Shown: positions 1 through 13,315, counted from the stretch's first letter. The stretch: DNA of 64,000 nucleotides from Sorex araneus (GCF_027595985.1 NC_073304.1:220634500-220698499); one strand, 5' to 3'. A program made the numbers and translations. Notes: generated from the letters alone by a model not told the origin.

Positions 1-49
1 AATGTTTGTATTGTTTATTACTGGTCATTTTAAACAAAAAAGGGGGAAA
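1..49 (+). mobile_element. ERV internal 3' end with polypurine tract
   Basis: The first 33 bases precede a polypurine tract (34-49, A-runs then five Gs and AAA) that abuts an LTR beginning TGTTGG at 50. This is the normal order at the 3' end of a retroviral internal region. The element continues off the left edge, so its coding part cannot be judged. Confidence 0.65.
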
Positions 50-402
50 TGTTGGTGTACACATCCCATAATCTCAGGCCTAGTTAGGCTTGGAAGTAAA
101 TATTGCCTTTTCTATTGCTGTTACTTTAAAGGACCATACTAACGGCTGTAACTGACTTTGATACTGTTTCCGTTGACTAAGTTAATTTGCATATTCTGCC
201 TATGTGGCTGAATATCATTGGTTAAAACATAAACCTAGGTGATTAAAGGGGGCTGAACAGGCTGCTCTCCAGCAGGCCACAACACAAAAAACTCCGGAGA
301 CAGTTATGTGATCCTCCCAGAAAACGTATATTTCTTTCGTGTGCATATCTTAAATGCCTCAGACTGTCTAACCAAACCTTACAACAACATTATTGCAACA
401 CA
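50..402 (+). mobile_element. ERV LTR (betaretrovirus-like)
   Basis: This LTR of about 350 bp starts TGTTGG just after a polypurine tract and ends around ...GCAACA at 400-402, just before a primer-binding-site-like sequence. A gag matrix-like frame follows downstream. It therefore has internal sequence on both sides: a 3' end to the left and a leader plus gag to the right. The exact 3' end (400 or 402) is uncertain. Confidence 0.65.
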
Positions 403-420
403 TGACGCCCACAATGCGAG
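403..420 (+). other. Primer binding site-like sequence
   Basis: TGACGCCCACAATGCGAG lies directly downstream of the LTR end. It resembles the lysine-tRNA type primer binding site used by betaretroviruses, with several mismatches. Position, and not exact identity, is the main support. Confidence 0.5.
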
Positions 421-476
421 GCTCGAGGCTCGAAGATAAAGGCCCGGTATGGAAGAAATAGAGAAAGCGGAGAGAT

Positions 477-523
477 AAAAAAAGGGAATAAAGATAGAAA
501 GAAGAAAAATAAATGGAGAAAGG

Positions 524-621
<98 letters not shown>

Positions 622-977
622 GGAATGAGGGAGGGAGGGAGGGAGGGAGGGAGGAAGAGAGGGAGGGAGGGAGGGAGGGAGGAAGAGAGGGAGGGAGGGA
701 GGGAGGGAGGAAGGAAGGAAGGAAGAAAAAGAGAGAAAGAAAGAAATAAAAAGAAGAAAAGGAGAAAGAAAGGGAATAAAGAAATATAGAGAAAAAAGAA
801 AGGAAGAAAAAGAAAGGGATTAAAGAAATATATATTGAAAGAAAGGTAGAAAAACAAAAAGAGAAAGAAAGGGAACAAAGAAAGATAGGAATTAAGAAAG
901 AAAGGGAAAAGAAGAAAAGGAGAAAGAAAGGGAGAAAGAAATAAAGAATAAATAAAGGAAGAAAAGGAAAAAAGGGC
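477..977 (+). repeat. Purine-rich microsatellite: (GAAA)n then (GGGA/GGAA)n
   Basis: About 500 bp are almost wholly A and G: a long GAAA array (about 520-620), then GGGA/GGAA blocks (625-720), then degenerate GAAA-like sequence. It sits in the ERV leader between the primer binding site and gag. Long open frames here on both strands (runs of KERK, or FLSF on the other strand) are low-complexity artefacts. Confidence 0.9.
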
Positions 978-978
978 A

Positions 979-1195
979 ATGGGTAATTCTGTTACTTCTC
1001 AGCAGGATGCCTATGTTTATACTTTGAACTCTCTAACAAAAGCAGCTGGTCTGCCTTTAAAGGAGCAGATAATAAGATGCCTCCTTGAGAGGATATAGAA
1101 GTATTGTCATTGGTTTAAGCCACAAAATATAGAAAAACTCAATTTAGATTCATGGATAAAGGTAGGGAGAGAATTGTGTTATGCACAGAAAAATG
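979..1195 (+). pseudogene. ERV gag fragment, matrix N-terminus
   Basis: An ATG at 979 opens MGNSVTSQQD..., with a Gly2 myristoylation-type start. The pattern that follows (LTKAAGLPLKEQIIRCLLE, a stop, then WF...LDSWIKVGREL) fits the matrix domain of betaretroviral Gag. A TAG breaks the frame around 1096-1098, and the fragment ends near 1195, where an inverted piece of the LTR follows. It is a dead remnant. Confidence 0.6.
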
Positions 1196-1207
1196 ATATT
1201 TACATCC

Positions 1208-1251
1208 AAGGCTAGCTAGGCCTGAGATTATGGGATGTTGTACACCAACAA
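1208..1251 (-). repeat. Inverted copy of the LTR 5' terminus
   Basis: These about 44 bases, ending ...TTGTACACCAACA, are the near-perfect reverse complement of the LTR start at 50-92. The gag fragment is therefore truncated against an inverted LTR end, which suggests rearrangement or a nested element boundary. Right of 1251 the sequence matches LRRC37 intron DNA. Confidence 0.75.
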
Positions 1252-1384
1252 CTAGGGAAAACAGGCTAGGAAGACTGGGTTAATGGTTGAACTCAAGCAC
1301 AGATGTATGTGGGGCAGAGGGTATGCAAGAAAGAGAAGAGGCCAGTATGACAATAATTGTTGGGAATGATCACATTGGACAAAA

Positions 1385-1690
1385 ATTGAGTGTTGAAGGT
1401 AGATAAAGGGGTATTCTTGATAACCTTCAGTATCAATATTGCAACCACAATCCCAAAGGAGAGAGACAGAGACAGAGACAGAGAGGGAGAGAAGAAAAGT
1501 GCTTGCCTTAAGTCAGTCACGGTGTGGGGGGTGAGGGTGATGGGAGGGAACCTGGGAACACTAATGCTGGGAAATGCACGCTGGTGGAGGGATGGGGGTT
1601 GAAACAGTGTATGACTGAAACTTAATCATGAGCAATTACCATGAAACACTACTATGGACAGTACTATAAAACTAAACCATGATGGCTAAA
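1385..1690 (+). mobile_element. Old L1 3' end remnant
   Basis: The sequence has a GAGACA-rich stretch, a G-rich 3' UTR with 'ctggtggagggatggg', and an A-rich end. It is the reverse-complement counterpart of the L1 3' UTR at 52,790-53,110 in the + strand LRRC37 intron, so it inserted before the duplication. Confidence 0.65.
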
Positions 1691-1702
1691 ATAAAAAGAT
1701 AT

Positions 1703-1897
1703 TTTTGTTGTTGTTGTTGTTGTTGTTGTTTTTTACTTTTGGGTCACACCCGGCAATGCACAGGGGTTACTCCTGGCTCTGTACTCAGGAATCACCCCTG
1801 GCGGCGCTCAGGGGACCATATGGGATGCTGGGAATCGAACCCGGGTCGGCACGTACAAGGCAAACGCCCTACCCGCTGTGCTACTGCTCCAGCCCCC
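1703..1897 (-). mobile_element. SOR-type tRNA-derived SINE
   Basis: A full-length SINE in reverse orientation: (TTG)n/T-rich tail, 'gggtcacacc' body, tRNA-like head ending 'ccagcccc'. The TSD AATAAAAAGATATTT lies on both sides (about 1688-1702 and 1899-1913). Confidence 0.95.
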
Positions 1898-2209
1898 CAA
1901 TAAAAAGATATTTTAAAATATGAACTAATTATAGCCTTTTCCTCTCTGCCAATTGGCATCAAATGCCTATAACTACCATGCTTTTATTAGCTTAAATGTC
2001 CTTTATTGCTTGTATTCAAGTTTAATGACATACAAAACTCAAGAAACATTAGTCTGCTACTTTGGATGTCAATATTTTTCTATACATCCCTTGTGTATAA
2101 ACTGACTTATCAATAAAAAAGCAATAAATATCAGGAAAATGGGCAAAGGACCATCAATACAAAAAAGGTCCAGTGAACATAAAGTATTTAAATTCAAAAA
2201 TAACCAGAA

Positions 2210-2997
2210 TTTGATTCAGCAATACCACTTCTGGGAATATATCCTGGAGAAACAAAAAAGTATAGTTGAAATGACATCTGCACTTATATGTTCATCGCGG
2301 CACTGTTTACAATAGCCAGAATCTGGAAAAAATCCGAGTGCCCTAGAACAGATGGCTGGTTAAAGAAACTTTGGTACATCTATACAATGGAATACTATGC
2401 AGCTGTTAGAAAAGATGAAGTCATGAACTTTGCATATAAGTGGATCAACATGGAAAGTATCATGCTAAGTGAAATGAGCCAGAAAGAGAAGGACAGGCAT
2501 AGAAAGATTGCACTCATCTGTGGAATATAAAACAACAGAGTAGGAGACTAATACCCAATGTAGTATATAATACCTGGAGGTTGGCTCCATAGCTTGGAAG
2601 CTGGCCTCACATGCTGGGGGAAAGTCATCCTAGATAGAGAAGGGAACTCCAAGTAAAATGTGATTGGTGATCCTGCACGGGGAGGGAGATGCGTGCTGAA
2701 AGTAGACTAGAGACTGAACATGATGGCCACTCAGTGCCCCTACTGCAATCCACAACACCCAAAAGGAGAGAGAGAGAGAACAAATTGGAATGCCCTGCCA
2801 CAGAGGCGGGGTGGGGCGGAGGGAATGGGATTGGGGGGGGCGTGGGGGGGGAGGGATACTGGGTTCATTGGTGGTGGAGAATGGACACTGGTAGAGGGAT
2901 GGGCTCCCGAATACTGCATGAGGGAAAAACAAGCACGAAAAGGTGTGAATCTGTAACTGTACCCTCACTGTGACTCAATAAAAAAAAATTTTAAAAA
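2210..2997 (+). mobile_element. 5'-truncated L1: ORF2 C-terminus plus 3' UTR
   Basis: The frame at 2288-2530 encodes the end of L1 ORF2p ([20 protein letters not shown] ... [11 protein letters not shown] ... ALICGI stop), followed by a G-rich 3' UTR and an A-rich tail after 2975. A short flanking repeat AACCAGAA at both ends marks the insertion. It sits in intron sequence of LRRC37 copy A and is absent from the matching position at about 52.5 kb. Confidence 0.85.
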
Positions 2998-3299
2998 ACC
3001 AGAAAAATTAAAATATGGACTGGATCCCTTTTGTACAGTCATCAGACGAGTCCCCAAATGAAGAATGCCCAGAGGTGGATGGGCATGGAGAATCAATGCT
3101 TTCATGAACAGTTAAACTAACACAAATATTTTGAGGTCAATTAAATGTTCTTAACTACATACTCTTCAGCCCAGAAAATCCATTTCTAAATATCTATATA
3201 ACAGACCTATCTGCCCACATTCACAAGCCAGTGTGCTGTACTAATACATGTGACAAAAATAAAAATAAAAACATCTTTCTTACAGAATAGTGATTCTTA

Positions 3300-5103
<1,804 letters not shown>

Positions 5104-5129
5104 GAGGTCAGTGCTTTCATATGATGAAA

Positions 5130-6910
5130 GTATAGTCTTTGTCCTGGCTCAAAACCTGGCTCAAAACCTGATGCCCATCAGGTACAGAACTCAGCTCCAC
5201 ATATCCCATATGCGGGATAGCTTCTTGTTCCCTGAAGGCTCACGGCTCACTTGTCGGTGAGCCTCTAGATGCTCCATGAGGAATGGAGTCAGGGATCAGA
5301 GGCGCCTTTACCTGCACTGTCAGGGAATCCTCCAGACAACCTAAGGTTTGCTGCTTCTAAGGTTCACTTGAACAAGATCCCTTTCTACCCCAGGGCTCAA
5401 ATCTTGTCTCTGTACACCAGAAATTAATCTGTAGGGACTCTGGGTGGGAGAAATGGTAACTGTATCAGGGCAGGGAATATCCAAGGCAGTGCTCCCTGCC
5501 GTGGCCGGTTGAAGCGAATCTACTGACTGGAGCTCTGAAGCTCCACGTAGGGGAGAAGGGATGCAGCTGGGAATGTCCCCTGATTTTGCAGGGCCAGGGG
5601 CTGGCCCCACTGCAAGTTTTCAGAATAGGGGTCACCAGCCTTGCTAAGATGGGAGGGACAATCTCTGGCCCAATGGTTTCCCTATGTCATCATGGACGAG
5701 GTCCAGCTGGTGTTCTCACAGTGGCACTGTTTGGAGGTTCCCTGCAGTACTTACGGAAGTGGCCTGATCCCCACAATTAAAACATTTGCCCTGATCTTGC
5801 CTCTGTATGGCATAGGCCTCAACAGCATTCATAGGTGCCTAGTGTTTGATAGAACCCACATTCCCACATGCCTTCAAGTACCCCATAATGTCCTCCTCTT
5901 CCTTAATGGGGCACCGCATGGCCTGGCAATCCTCATTAGCATTTTCAAAGGCCAATTGTTTGGACAAAAGCTCCTGAGTTTCCTTACCCTTCACCTGCTT
6001 TCCTATGGCTTCCATCAACCTCCCTGTGAAGTCCTCATAGGGTTCTGTGGCACCCTGAATAATCTTAGTATAGCTCCCCTTCAATTCAGCATCTGCATCA
6101 ATCTTCTCCCAGGCTCACAAGGTGGCGTCACGGACATGAGTAAAAACAGCAGGAGGCAAGGTGACTTGCTTTAGGGTCGTGCCATTTCCCTTCACCTATT
6201 AACATCTCATAAATCAATTTAGTCCCTGACAATTTTCGTCCAGCATGGCCTTGGGTCTATAGTTTTACCTTGGCCTCACCACTGAACTACATCCTCCATT
6301 GCATATACTGAGAAGGGCTTAAGCAAGTCTTAGCAACCACATGAAAAGCTTGAGGTACCCAATGAGCCTTTTTACTCCAGCCTGTAAAGATACTCCTTAC
6401 AGTATGGATGTGTAGGTCCATATGAGGCACAGGCCTTTTTTAAATTACTGAGTGAGTCCATTCTTAACCCTTCCTAAGATGGAGACTGATTTTCCTCCAC
6501 CTGGATGGGAAAAAAGAGAGACGGAGCTCATGGGGCCTGGGTGGGATTGACCATTTACGGTCGAGAGGTCTCAACTGTAAGCTTCTATCGGGAGCATGTC
6601 CCGAGCTACTGGGAGGTCGCTTGGTTGAAGGGCGGTGGCTCCTGTGAAATGCCTTGCGTACCATGCCGCTCTCAGGCTCTCAGACTCAGAATCTGAGCAA
6701 ACTGGTAGCTGGCTCATCATACCCATCACTTTCTTCTGATTCACTGGAAGTGCAGTCACACCAGGGAGGTGGTGGTCTCTCTGGCTTAACATCAGTAGGG
6801 AACGTTAACTCATGAGTGGCAGAGAGATTTTTGCTCTGAGAACGTGTTTGCACTGGAAATGCCTTGAGCTGCTTTCAAGGCATGGGTACGGGTGTAGCCA
6901 AGCCTTGAAC
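5130..6910 (-). mobile_element. ERVK-like gag-dUTPase fragment, copy A
   Basis: A broken betaretroviral internal fragment on the - strand. Capsid sequence with the major homology region lies at 5839-6084 (QGATEPYEDFTGRLMEAIGK). A zinc-knuckle remnant lies at about 5750-5790 (CFNCG, then a frame loss). A dUTPase N-terminus lies at 5341-5610 (LQPATAGSTALDIPCPDTVT). It is nearly collinear with 19,660-21,405, so the two are a duplicated pair. It ends at about 6,910 inside gag, where LRRC37 copy B intron begins. No LTR is attached, and all frames are broken. Confidence 0.85.
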
Positions 6911-6914
6911 ATTG

Positions 6915-7488
<574 letters not shown>

Positions 7489-7574
7489 TTAGTGACAGTA
7501 ACATCCTTGTTTGCAGGTAAACACGTGACTTTACTCAGGTTTGAATGAGGACTCAGAGACGTTGTGATATGTGT

Positions 7575-8272
7575 TGTTAGGGCAAGGTTCTGGATCTCTG
7601 ACCGCCGATAAGGACCACACAGGAATGCAATTAGCAAGCGGGTAGTTTATGAAGCTGGCTAGCCAGGGTCGTGCACTTGCACACAGCGACACGCAGGTCC
7701 CATGTGCCAGGCACGGCCCCAACCCAGGGTGCAGGGGTAACTTCGTTAGGCCCATGTTGGCCGTTTCTGCGAGAGTGTGAACCCCCGCGCATTCCCTGGC
7801 CAATAAGTTCATAATTTGAAAAAAAGGGGCTGGAGTGATAGCACAGCGGGTAGGACGTTTGCCTTGCACGCGGCCGACTCGGGTTCGAATCCCAGCATCC
7901 CATATGGTCCCCTGAGCACCGCCAGGAGTAATTCCTGAGTGCATGAGCCAGGAGTAACCCCTGGGCATCGCCGGGTTTGACCCAAAAAGAAAAAAAAAAA
8001 GTTCATAATTTGACATGCCTCTCCCTCCAATCCCATTAGGCCCATCTGCTTGTCCAGCCTATAGATTTACAGGTCACAATTGCATGAGCACCCGCACGGG
8101 TCCGAGGGCTGAGCCTGGGTCTGGGAGGCTATCTGTTTAGATTATATCCTTATATGGTCGTAGCTCAGGAGCCCGCACATTCCTCTTGGAGAAAGCACAT
8201 AGCAGAAGGCTGAGGGGAAAATATACGGTTTTCATTGTCTTTGGCCCAGCCCTGGGCCGACCTGCCCTGTTA
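7575..8272 (-). mobile_element. Solo LTR (4-bp TSD) in LRRC37 copy B, with nested SINE
   Basis: The insertion is bounded by GTGT on both sides (7571-7574 and 8273-8276), and comparison with the + strand gene (about 48.77 kb) shows uninterrupted sequence there. The left edge is TGTTAGGGCA; the right edge is TGCCCTGTTA, so one terminal dinucleotide has decayed. On the - strand a CATAAA signal-like sequence precedes a U5-like end. A 4-bp TSD suits a class I (gammaretrovirus-like) element. About 175 bp of its length is a SINE. Confidence 0.8.
7827..8000 (+). mobile_element. SOR-type SINE nested in LTR
   Basis: A full-length forward SINE (ggggctggagtgatagcaca ... gacccaaaaag, A-tail) with TSD AAGTTCATAATTTGA at about 7804-7818 and 8000-8014. 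It inserted into the LTR after the LTR inserted into LRRC37 copy B. Confidence 0.95.
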
Positions 8273-9811
8273 GTGTCTCATTTGAGTGTTCTGTAGCACT
8301 GGTACTTGTCAGGGTTGTCGAGGGTCTAGTCTTCACAGTGTGTTCTGGGGTTACAGTCAAATGTTGATTTGAAACCCCAGACTGAGTAGAGCTGAAACTT
8401 TAGTTGAGCCAGATTGAATGAGTCTGCACATGCCCTGACGGTTTTGTCACAGTGTGCTCTGTAGGAGTGGTAGTCTTCTTCAGGGTCACAGAACCTTTGC
8501 TCTCCCTACTTGGTTCTGCCGTGATAGTCGTGACATGGGCTGAGGATGGATATTGAGTTGATGCTGAAACTGTTCGTTCCAGATGCTCTGGAGCCTGAGC
8601 CAAAACGATATCAGTTGGTAGCTCTGAAAGCTGAGTGAGGGTCTCCTGCACAGGTGAAGAAATGTCCATTTCCTCAGCAGGTTCCTTGTCTGGTGAAAGC
8701 TGAGTTTGAGTCTGTCCCAAATGTAGAACTACCTTCTCACTCTGAAACATCTGTTTTTCTGAAATTGTTGGAAGATAAAATTTGCCTGCCAGAAAATTCC
8801 ATGTTCTCAGAGAGGCCTGGAAATGAAGCCAGGACCTCCAGAGATGGAGATATTCATCCTCATGGGGAGATCCAGGAAACAGAGTTGGGTTCTCCTGGGA
8901 GCCTGGAGATTGCGCTTGGCTCTCTTGGGGAACAGACTGTGATGCTGCCATCTCAGGGTGCTCTGTAGACTGAGCTGCGTTTTCTTGTTGGGATAAAAAT
9001 ATTTGAGAATCATTTGAAGGCTCATCTGTAGTCAAGTCCTCCTGAGAGACTGAATGTTGAGGTGGGGTCTCTTTCTGGGTTACAGATCTGGTTGTTGCAG
9101 TAGTCGTTAGAGGATGAGCTGAGACTGGATCCTGAGCAAATGGTTTAATCTCAGGGTGCTCTAGTGAGTTATTTGGGATCTCCTGAGAGACTGTGTAAGT
9201 GTCCACCTCAGGAAGATCTGGAGTCAGAGCAATGGTCTCTTGTTGACCTAACGTAGCTTCAATCTTTTCAAGGCTGATTGCAGGGTGATCAGTCTTCCTC
9301 ATGGACTGGAAAAGGGCCAATTTCTGTGGTGGCCCCATACCTGGAGAAACTGTCATTTTAGATAACACTGGTTACTGAGCTTCCCCCAGACCTAGAGGTG
9401 AGGTGTGACATTCTGATGTACAGATTTAGCAACAGGATCCATAGTTAACTCTGTAGACAGATCTACACTTTTTGCACTTTGGTACCCCACTGTGGGCTTG
9501 GATTCTTAACTGGGCCCTCCTGCTGACTTTGAGAAGACTGAAGTCTTTCAGACTATGTTGAGACTTCCTGATTGACTGAAGAAAGTATGAAATGACTCCC
9601 TCATCATTTCAGAGGGAGTTGAATACAGATCTGGACAATCTGTTGCAGTGCCAAAAGTCGCAGCTTTTCTGGGGGAATCAGGGAGTTGGCTGGGGTTGCA
9701 TGCTAGGGTGGTGAAGTTGTGCTAACCCTCTGAGCCTCAGATTTCACTTTGGGCAATGTCAGAGGCAGAGGCTGATCCCGACTCACAATAAAATCTGTTG
9801 ATACATCATAT

Positions 9812-10009
9812 GAGAAAGATTTCACTCATATGTGGAATATAATGTAACTGAGAAGTACAAGTTGGCAACGATGCAACTTCTGGCAGATATCCCTGTTGAC
9901 CTCTTTTTTTGGCTTTAATTCCCAAGTCCATTGCTGGACTTACTCATATATTCATTTTTAAATGATAAAATAAGTATTTTATAGGAATTGCTGAGAAGCT
10001 CTTTACTGT
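9812..10009. other. Gap: L1-like scrap, no gene
   Basis: The first about 35 bases resemble the end of L1 ORF2 (the ICGI-stop region) on the + strand. The rest is AT-rich sequence in which I see nothing coding. Confidence 0.4.
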
Positions 10010-10120
10010 ATCACTGTATCACTGTCATCCTGTTGTTCATTGATTTACTTGGGCAGGCGCCAGTAACGTCTCCACTCGTCCCAGCCCTGAGATTTTAGCA
10101 GCCTCTCCTTACTCATCAAA
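10010..10120 (-). mobile_element. Second-type shrew SINE fragment
   Basis: It shares 'cactgtcatcctgttgttca...ccagtaacgtctcc...agattttagcagcctctc' with 57,108-57,385. This is the reverse of the long-tailed SINE type seen in full at 15,876-16,140. Confidence 0.7.
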
Positions 10121-10189
10121 GGGTTTTTAAAGTCAAAGGGTTTTTATGAGGTTTCAAATTCCAAGCATGTAAAGCATGTAAAGAACTTA

Positions 10190-10560
10190 TTTTTTTTTAA
10201 CTCTTTATTATATCACCATGTGGAAAGTTACAAAGTTCTCAGGTTTATGTCTCAGTTATACAATATTCAAACACCCATCCCTTCACCAGTGCCCATATTC
10301 CACCACCAAAAACCCCAGTATACCCCCCGCCCCCACCCCCTACCCCCTACTGTATAACTAATGAATTTCACTCCATTTTCTCTTTACCTTGATTACATTC
10401 CATAATTCAACACAAAACTCACTATAGTTGTTGGAGTTTCCACCCAAGAGAGACCTACCTACTACCAAGGAAGCATTTGATAATTAGTTTTCCATTGCTG
10501 GAAATGATGAGATATGTAGCCCCACTGCTACCAGTACATAACTCTTTTTTTTTCCTTTTT
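10190..10560 (-). mobile_element. L1 3' UTR-like fragment (reverse)
   Basis: A poly-T start is followed by 'caaacacccatcccttcacc' and 'agtgcccatattccaccacc' and a C-rich stretch, the same pattern as the L1 3' UTRs at 34.7 and 52.9 kb. A region after 10,400 (cattccataattcaacaca) is loosely repeated at 10,680-10,800. Confidence 0.6.
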
Positions 10561-10689
10561 CCCTTTTTTTTTTCCCCCTCATCCCCCTTCCCGCGCCTCA
10601 TAGTATGGTGTACGCCATGCCGCGTCGGCCAGCGTGGGGCTTTTGCTTAGTTCACAGTCCAGAGAGGTGGCTGCTACATTAATAACCTT

Positions 10690-11690
10690 CAATATTTCAA
10701 CAAAAACTTACTGTTATTATTTGGAGTTCCCCCGCCCCCCAAGTCAGACCTGTTCAAAAGGAACCATTTCACATTGCTGACAATTATAAATGTTAATTCG
10801 CGCGGACGCAGCAGCCGAAATACAGGGTAAACAATGGGGACAGTTCCAATACCATGCGGTATTGGAACTGCAGCAGCGTCCGCGCGGCTTTGGATTTCTG
10901 TATAAGGTCCAGAGAAAATTCTGCCAGAAATTGCATAGCCCAGCTCACAGTCCCAGTGCATTGCTATAAGAAGTCTGGAATCAAAGTCTTCAGGCGCAGA
11001 GGGTCCGCTTCATTCTCAGCAGCTCGGGATTTATCTGGGCCAAGGTCGTGCCAGTTACGCCCCCTTCCCATGAGTCCCTGGGAGCCCCAAGTGTAAAAAT
11101 CGAATACCTCTGGGTTTGGAGTCTTAGAAGACGGTGCCTGCCAAGTGGGTGCCGCCAAGCCGCCATTTTCCGTGCAGGAAGACAAGGTGGGGAGGAAAAA
11201 ATCCACCCCCGGGCAGCACAGAGTTGTAGCCCAGTTCGCAGTCCCAGTGCATTGCTATTAGATGCTCCCTTTGAGGAGTCCTATAGTTCCTCAGTCTGAG
11301 TTGAGATCTCCTGTGATGAGGAGATCTCCTGTGCTCGAGTGCATGGGGGGCCTGTGGAGCCTTGATGGACAGTCCTGACTGGGGAGTCTGTGCTGTTGGG
11401 GTGCCAAGTAGAGACTTGCTTGTCTGTCGTGCCAGGGGGACAAGTGTTGGGGGGCGCTGAGGTTCCTGTGCTCCCTGGATCTTCTTGGCTGCCTTGGTGT
11501 TCTTGGTTGCTTTCTCCTCAGGAGTCAATGCTTCTGTTTTGGTTACCATAAACTCCTTGAGCTCCCTGGAACAAGAAGAATACAGTCAGCTCTCACAAGG
11601 GACCTGCCCCCTCTGCGTCACTTCCTGATTTCAGGCAGGTATTGGAACTGTCCCCATTGTTCACCCTGTATTTCGGCTGAAAATTATGTC
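10690..11690. repeat. Unassigned repeat cluster with 40-bp inverted arms
   Basis: This GC-richer block has inverted arms at about 10,815-10,855 (gccgaaatacagggtaaaca...) and 11,640-11,681 (the reverse complement, one mismatch seen). A local palindrome is centred near 10,855 (cagttccaataccatgcggt...). A direct repeat containing 'cagtcccagtgcattgctat' occurs at about 10,945 and 11,237. It contains a YY1-like 'gccgccatttt' at about 11,157. Short open frames exist on the - strand (for example 11,124-11,549), but I recognise no protein. It could be an L1 5' region, a foldback element or a rearranged repeat. It directly follows the LRRC37 copy C terminal exon. Confidence 0.45.
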
Positions 11691-11693
11691 CTA

Positions 11694-11932
11694 TTAAGAG
11701 GAATCCTTGTCATGCAGTTTTTTGCTTTTCTTATGTGTGACACTGAGTGGCCGATATGTGTCTCTCACGCACAGAGGCCACCTTCGCCAGATGAAGCCCC
11801 CCTGGAAAAGGCAAGGGGAGCTCATGATTCTGCACCCCGGTCCACTCCTGTCCTGCCTCAGTGCCCCCTCCTCCCATGCTGAACTGCCCCTGGTGTTCCA
11901 CTGCATTTCTTCTATTTGAACTTCCAGAGGTT
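11694..11932 (-). pseudogene. LRRC37-like terminal coding exon, copy C
   Basis: The - strand exon opens after a good acceptor (ttttcctccaag|AACC) at 11,932 and ends in TAA at 11,694-11,696. The C-terminal peptide VRDTYRPLSVTHKKSKKLHD matches the cytoplasmic tail pattern of the LRRC37 family (W...DxYxPLSxT...KLH). A Ser/Arg-rich stretch resembling the middle of the tail sits in a different frame, so a frameshift is likely inside the exon. It would act as the intracellular tail after the transmembrane exon found at 18.5 kb on the same strand. Confidence 0.7.
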
Positions 11933-13144
11933 CTTGGAGGAAAACACAGACACACATCATTCATCATTTACCCATTTCCCTTGCTTCCTAGGATGGAGTT
12001 CTCTGGTCTTGTTAGGACAACAACATGGGTACCTCGGTCTGGAGCCATGATGAGTCCAACCACTATGACCTGACACCTTGAGAGAGATTCCATGCATACC
12101 TGTGGCGGTTTTCAGACATTTGTTGGGTCCATCCAAAGGGACCCCATTGTCTCTTGAGAGACCTTGATATGTAGCCTGGCTTGGAAAACAGGCAGGATAT
12201 TTAGTTCTGCTCACCACTGTGGCCCCAGCAGATGCTGTGTGCAAAGAACAAACTGCCCACCACACTGAGAGAAAGCACTAGTCTGTCCAGAAGCGTTTCC
12301 ACTGGTCGCCTCTGAATTTAGTCTCTCAGGCACCTTTTACCGGAAGTTTGGGTTGGGGGGGAACTGATTCTATATCTCCTAGCTGCTTTATCCCAGGTGC
12401 TGAACCAGAGTAAACGATGGGACCGTATGGCCTCCCCGAGCACAGATGGGCTGTGATCCCTGAGAGCAGAGCCACCCCACATGGGGGACTGAGCAGCCTG
12501 GCCATGTGGGGCCCTAAGACACTAACACTGAACTCAGGCCCAGGTCACAGGGCCAAGTAGCACACGGAAGGGCTCCAGGGTCCCCAAGCACCGGCGGGAG
12601 GACACTCCAGTATAAATGAAAGGTTGTCAGACTAATATTTACCTGGATCTTCCATTTTTAGTTTTTATTCTTCTCTGACCGTATATCTGTTTTGAAAAAA
12701 AAAGTCATGATTATCGCGGTGACCAATCTCTATACAACCTTATTAATTCCATTGCTTTTGCTGTACCTACCCACTGACATCACTTTTTAAGAATAGGAGT
12801 TCTCTCTTGTTCAGTGGTCCCTGGCCATGACTTAAGGGGCACAGTTAGGAATACAGATTAGTGACTGTTTTAGAGAAATTCAGCACATTAATCCGGATAA
12901 AAAACTATGCAGTAGGAAACTAAAAGTATCTGCCAAGACCCAAACACAGAAACATCCTTTTAACAGTGTGTTCTAAACAATGCCAAGAACCAGTCTGTTG
13001 CCTTTCCCATCGCCGCTATTATCCCCCGTGAGGAGTCCTCATCAATGCAGCACGCAGAGTTGAGTCTTACGGGAGACAAAACTTGGCTGCATTTCCAATG
13101 ACTCCTCCCCAAACAAACCAAAACCAATAAAGTTTCTAGGAGAT

Positions 13145-13315
13145 ATGTTGATTCCTGGGGCTATAGATATCACACTGTGGGTGGGGCACTTGCCTTGAAC
13201 GTGACTGACCCAGATTCAATCCCAGGACCCCAGATTCCCTCAGCCCCCATTGGGAGTGATCCCTGAGAACAGAGCCAGGAATAAGCCCTGAGCACAGATG
13301 GCTGTGGCCCCCAAT
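13145..13315 (+). mobile_element. Degraded SOR-type SINE
   Basis: Forward copy: 'ggggctatagatatcacac' head, 'gacccagattcaatccca' B-box region, 'gagccaggaataagccctgag' body. Diverged from consensus. Confidence 0.75.

Noticed and set aside
368-979. 200-codon Leu/Phe/Ser-rich frame on the - strand and KERK-rich frame on the + strand
   Set aside because: GAAA/GGGA repeat artefacts, no non-repetitive protein content.
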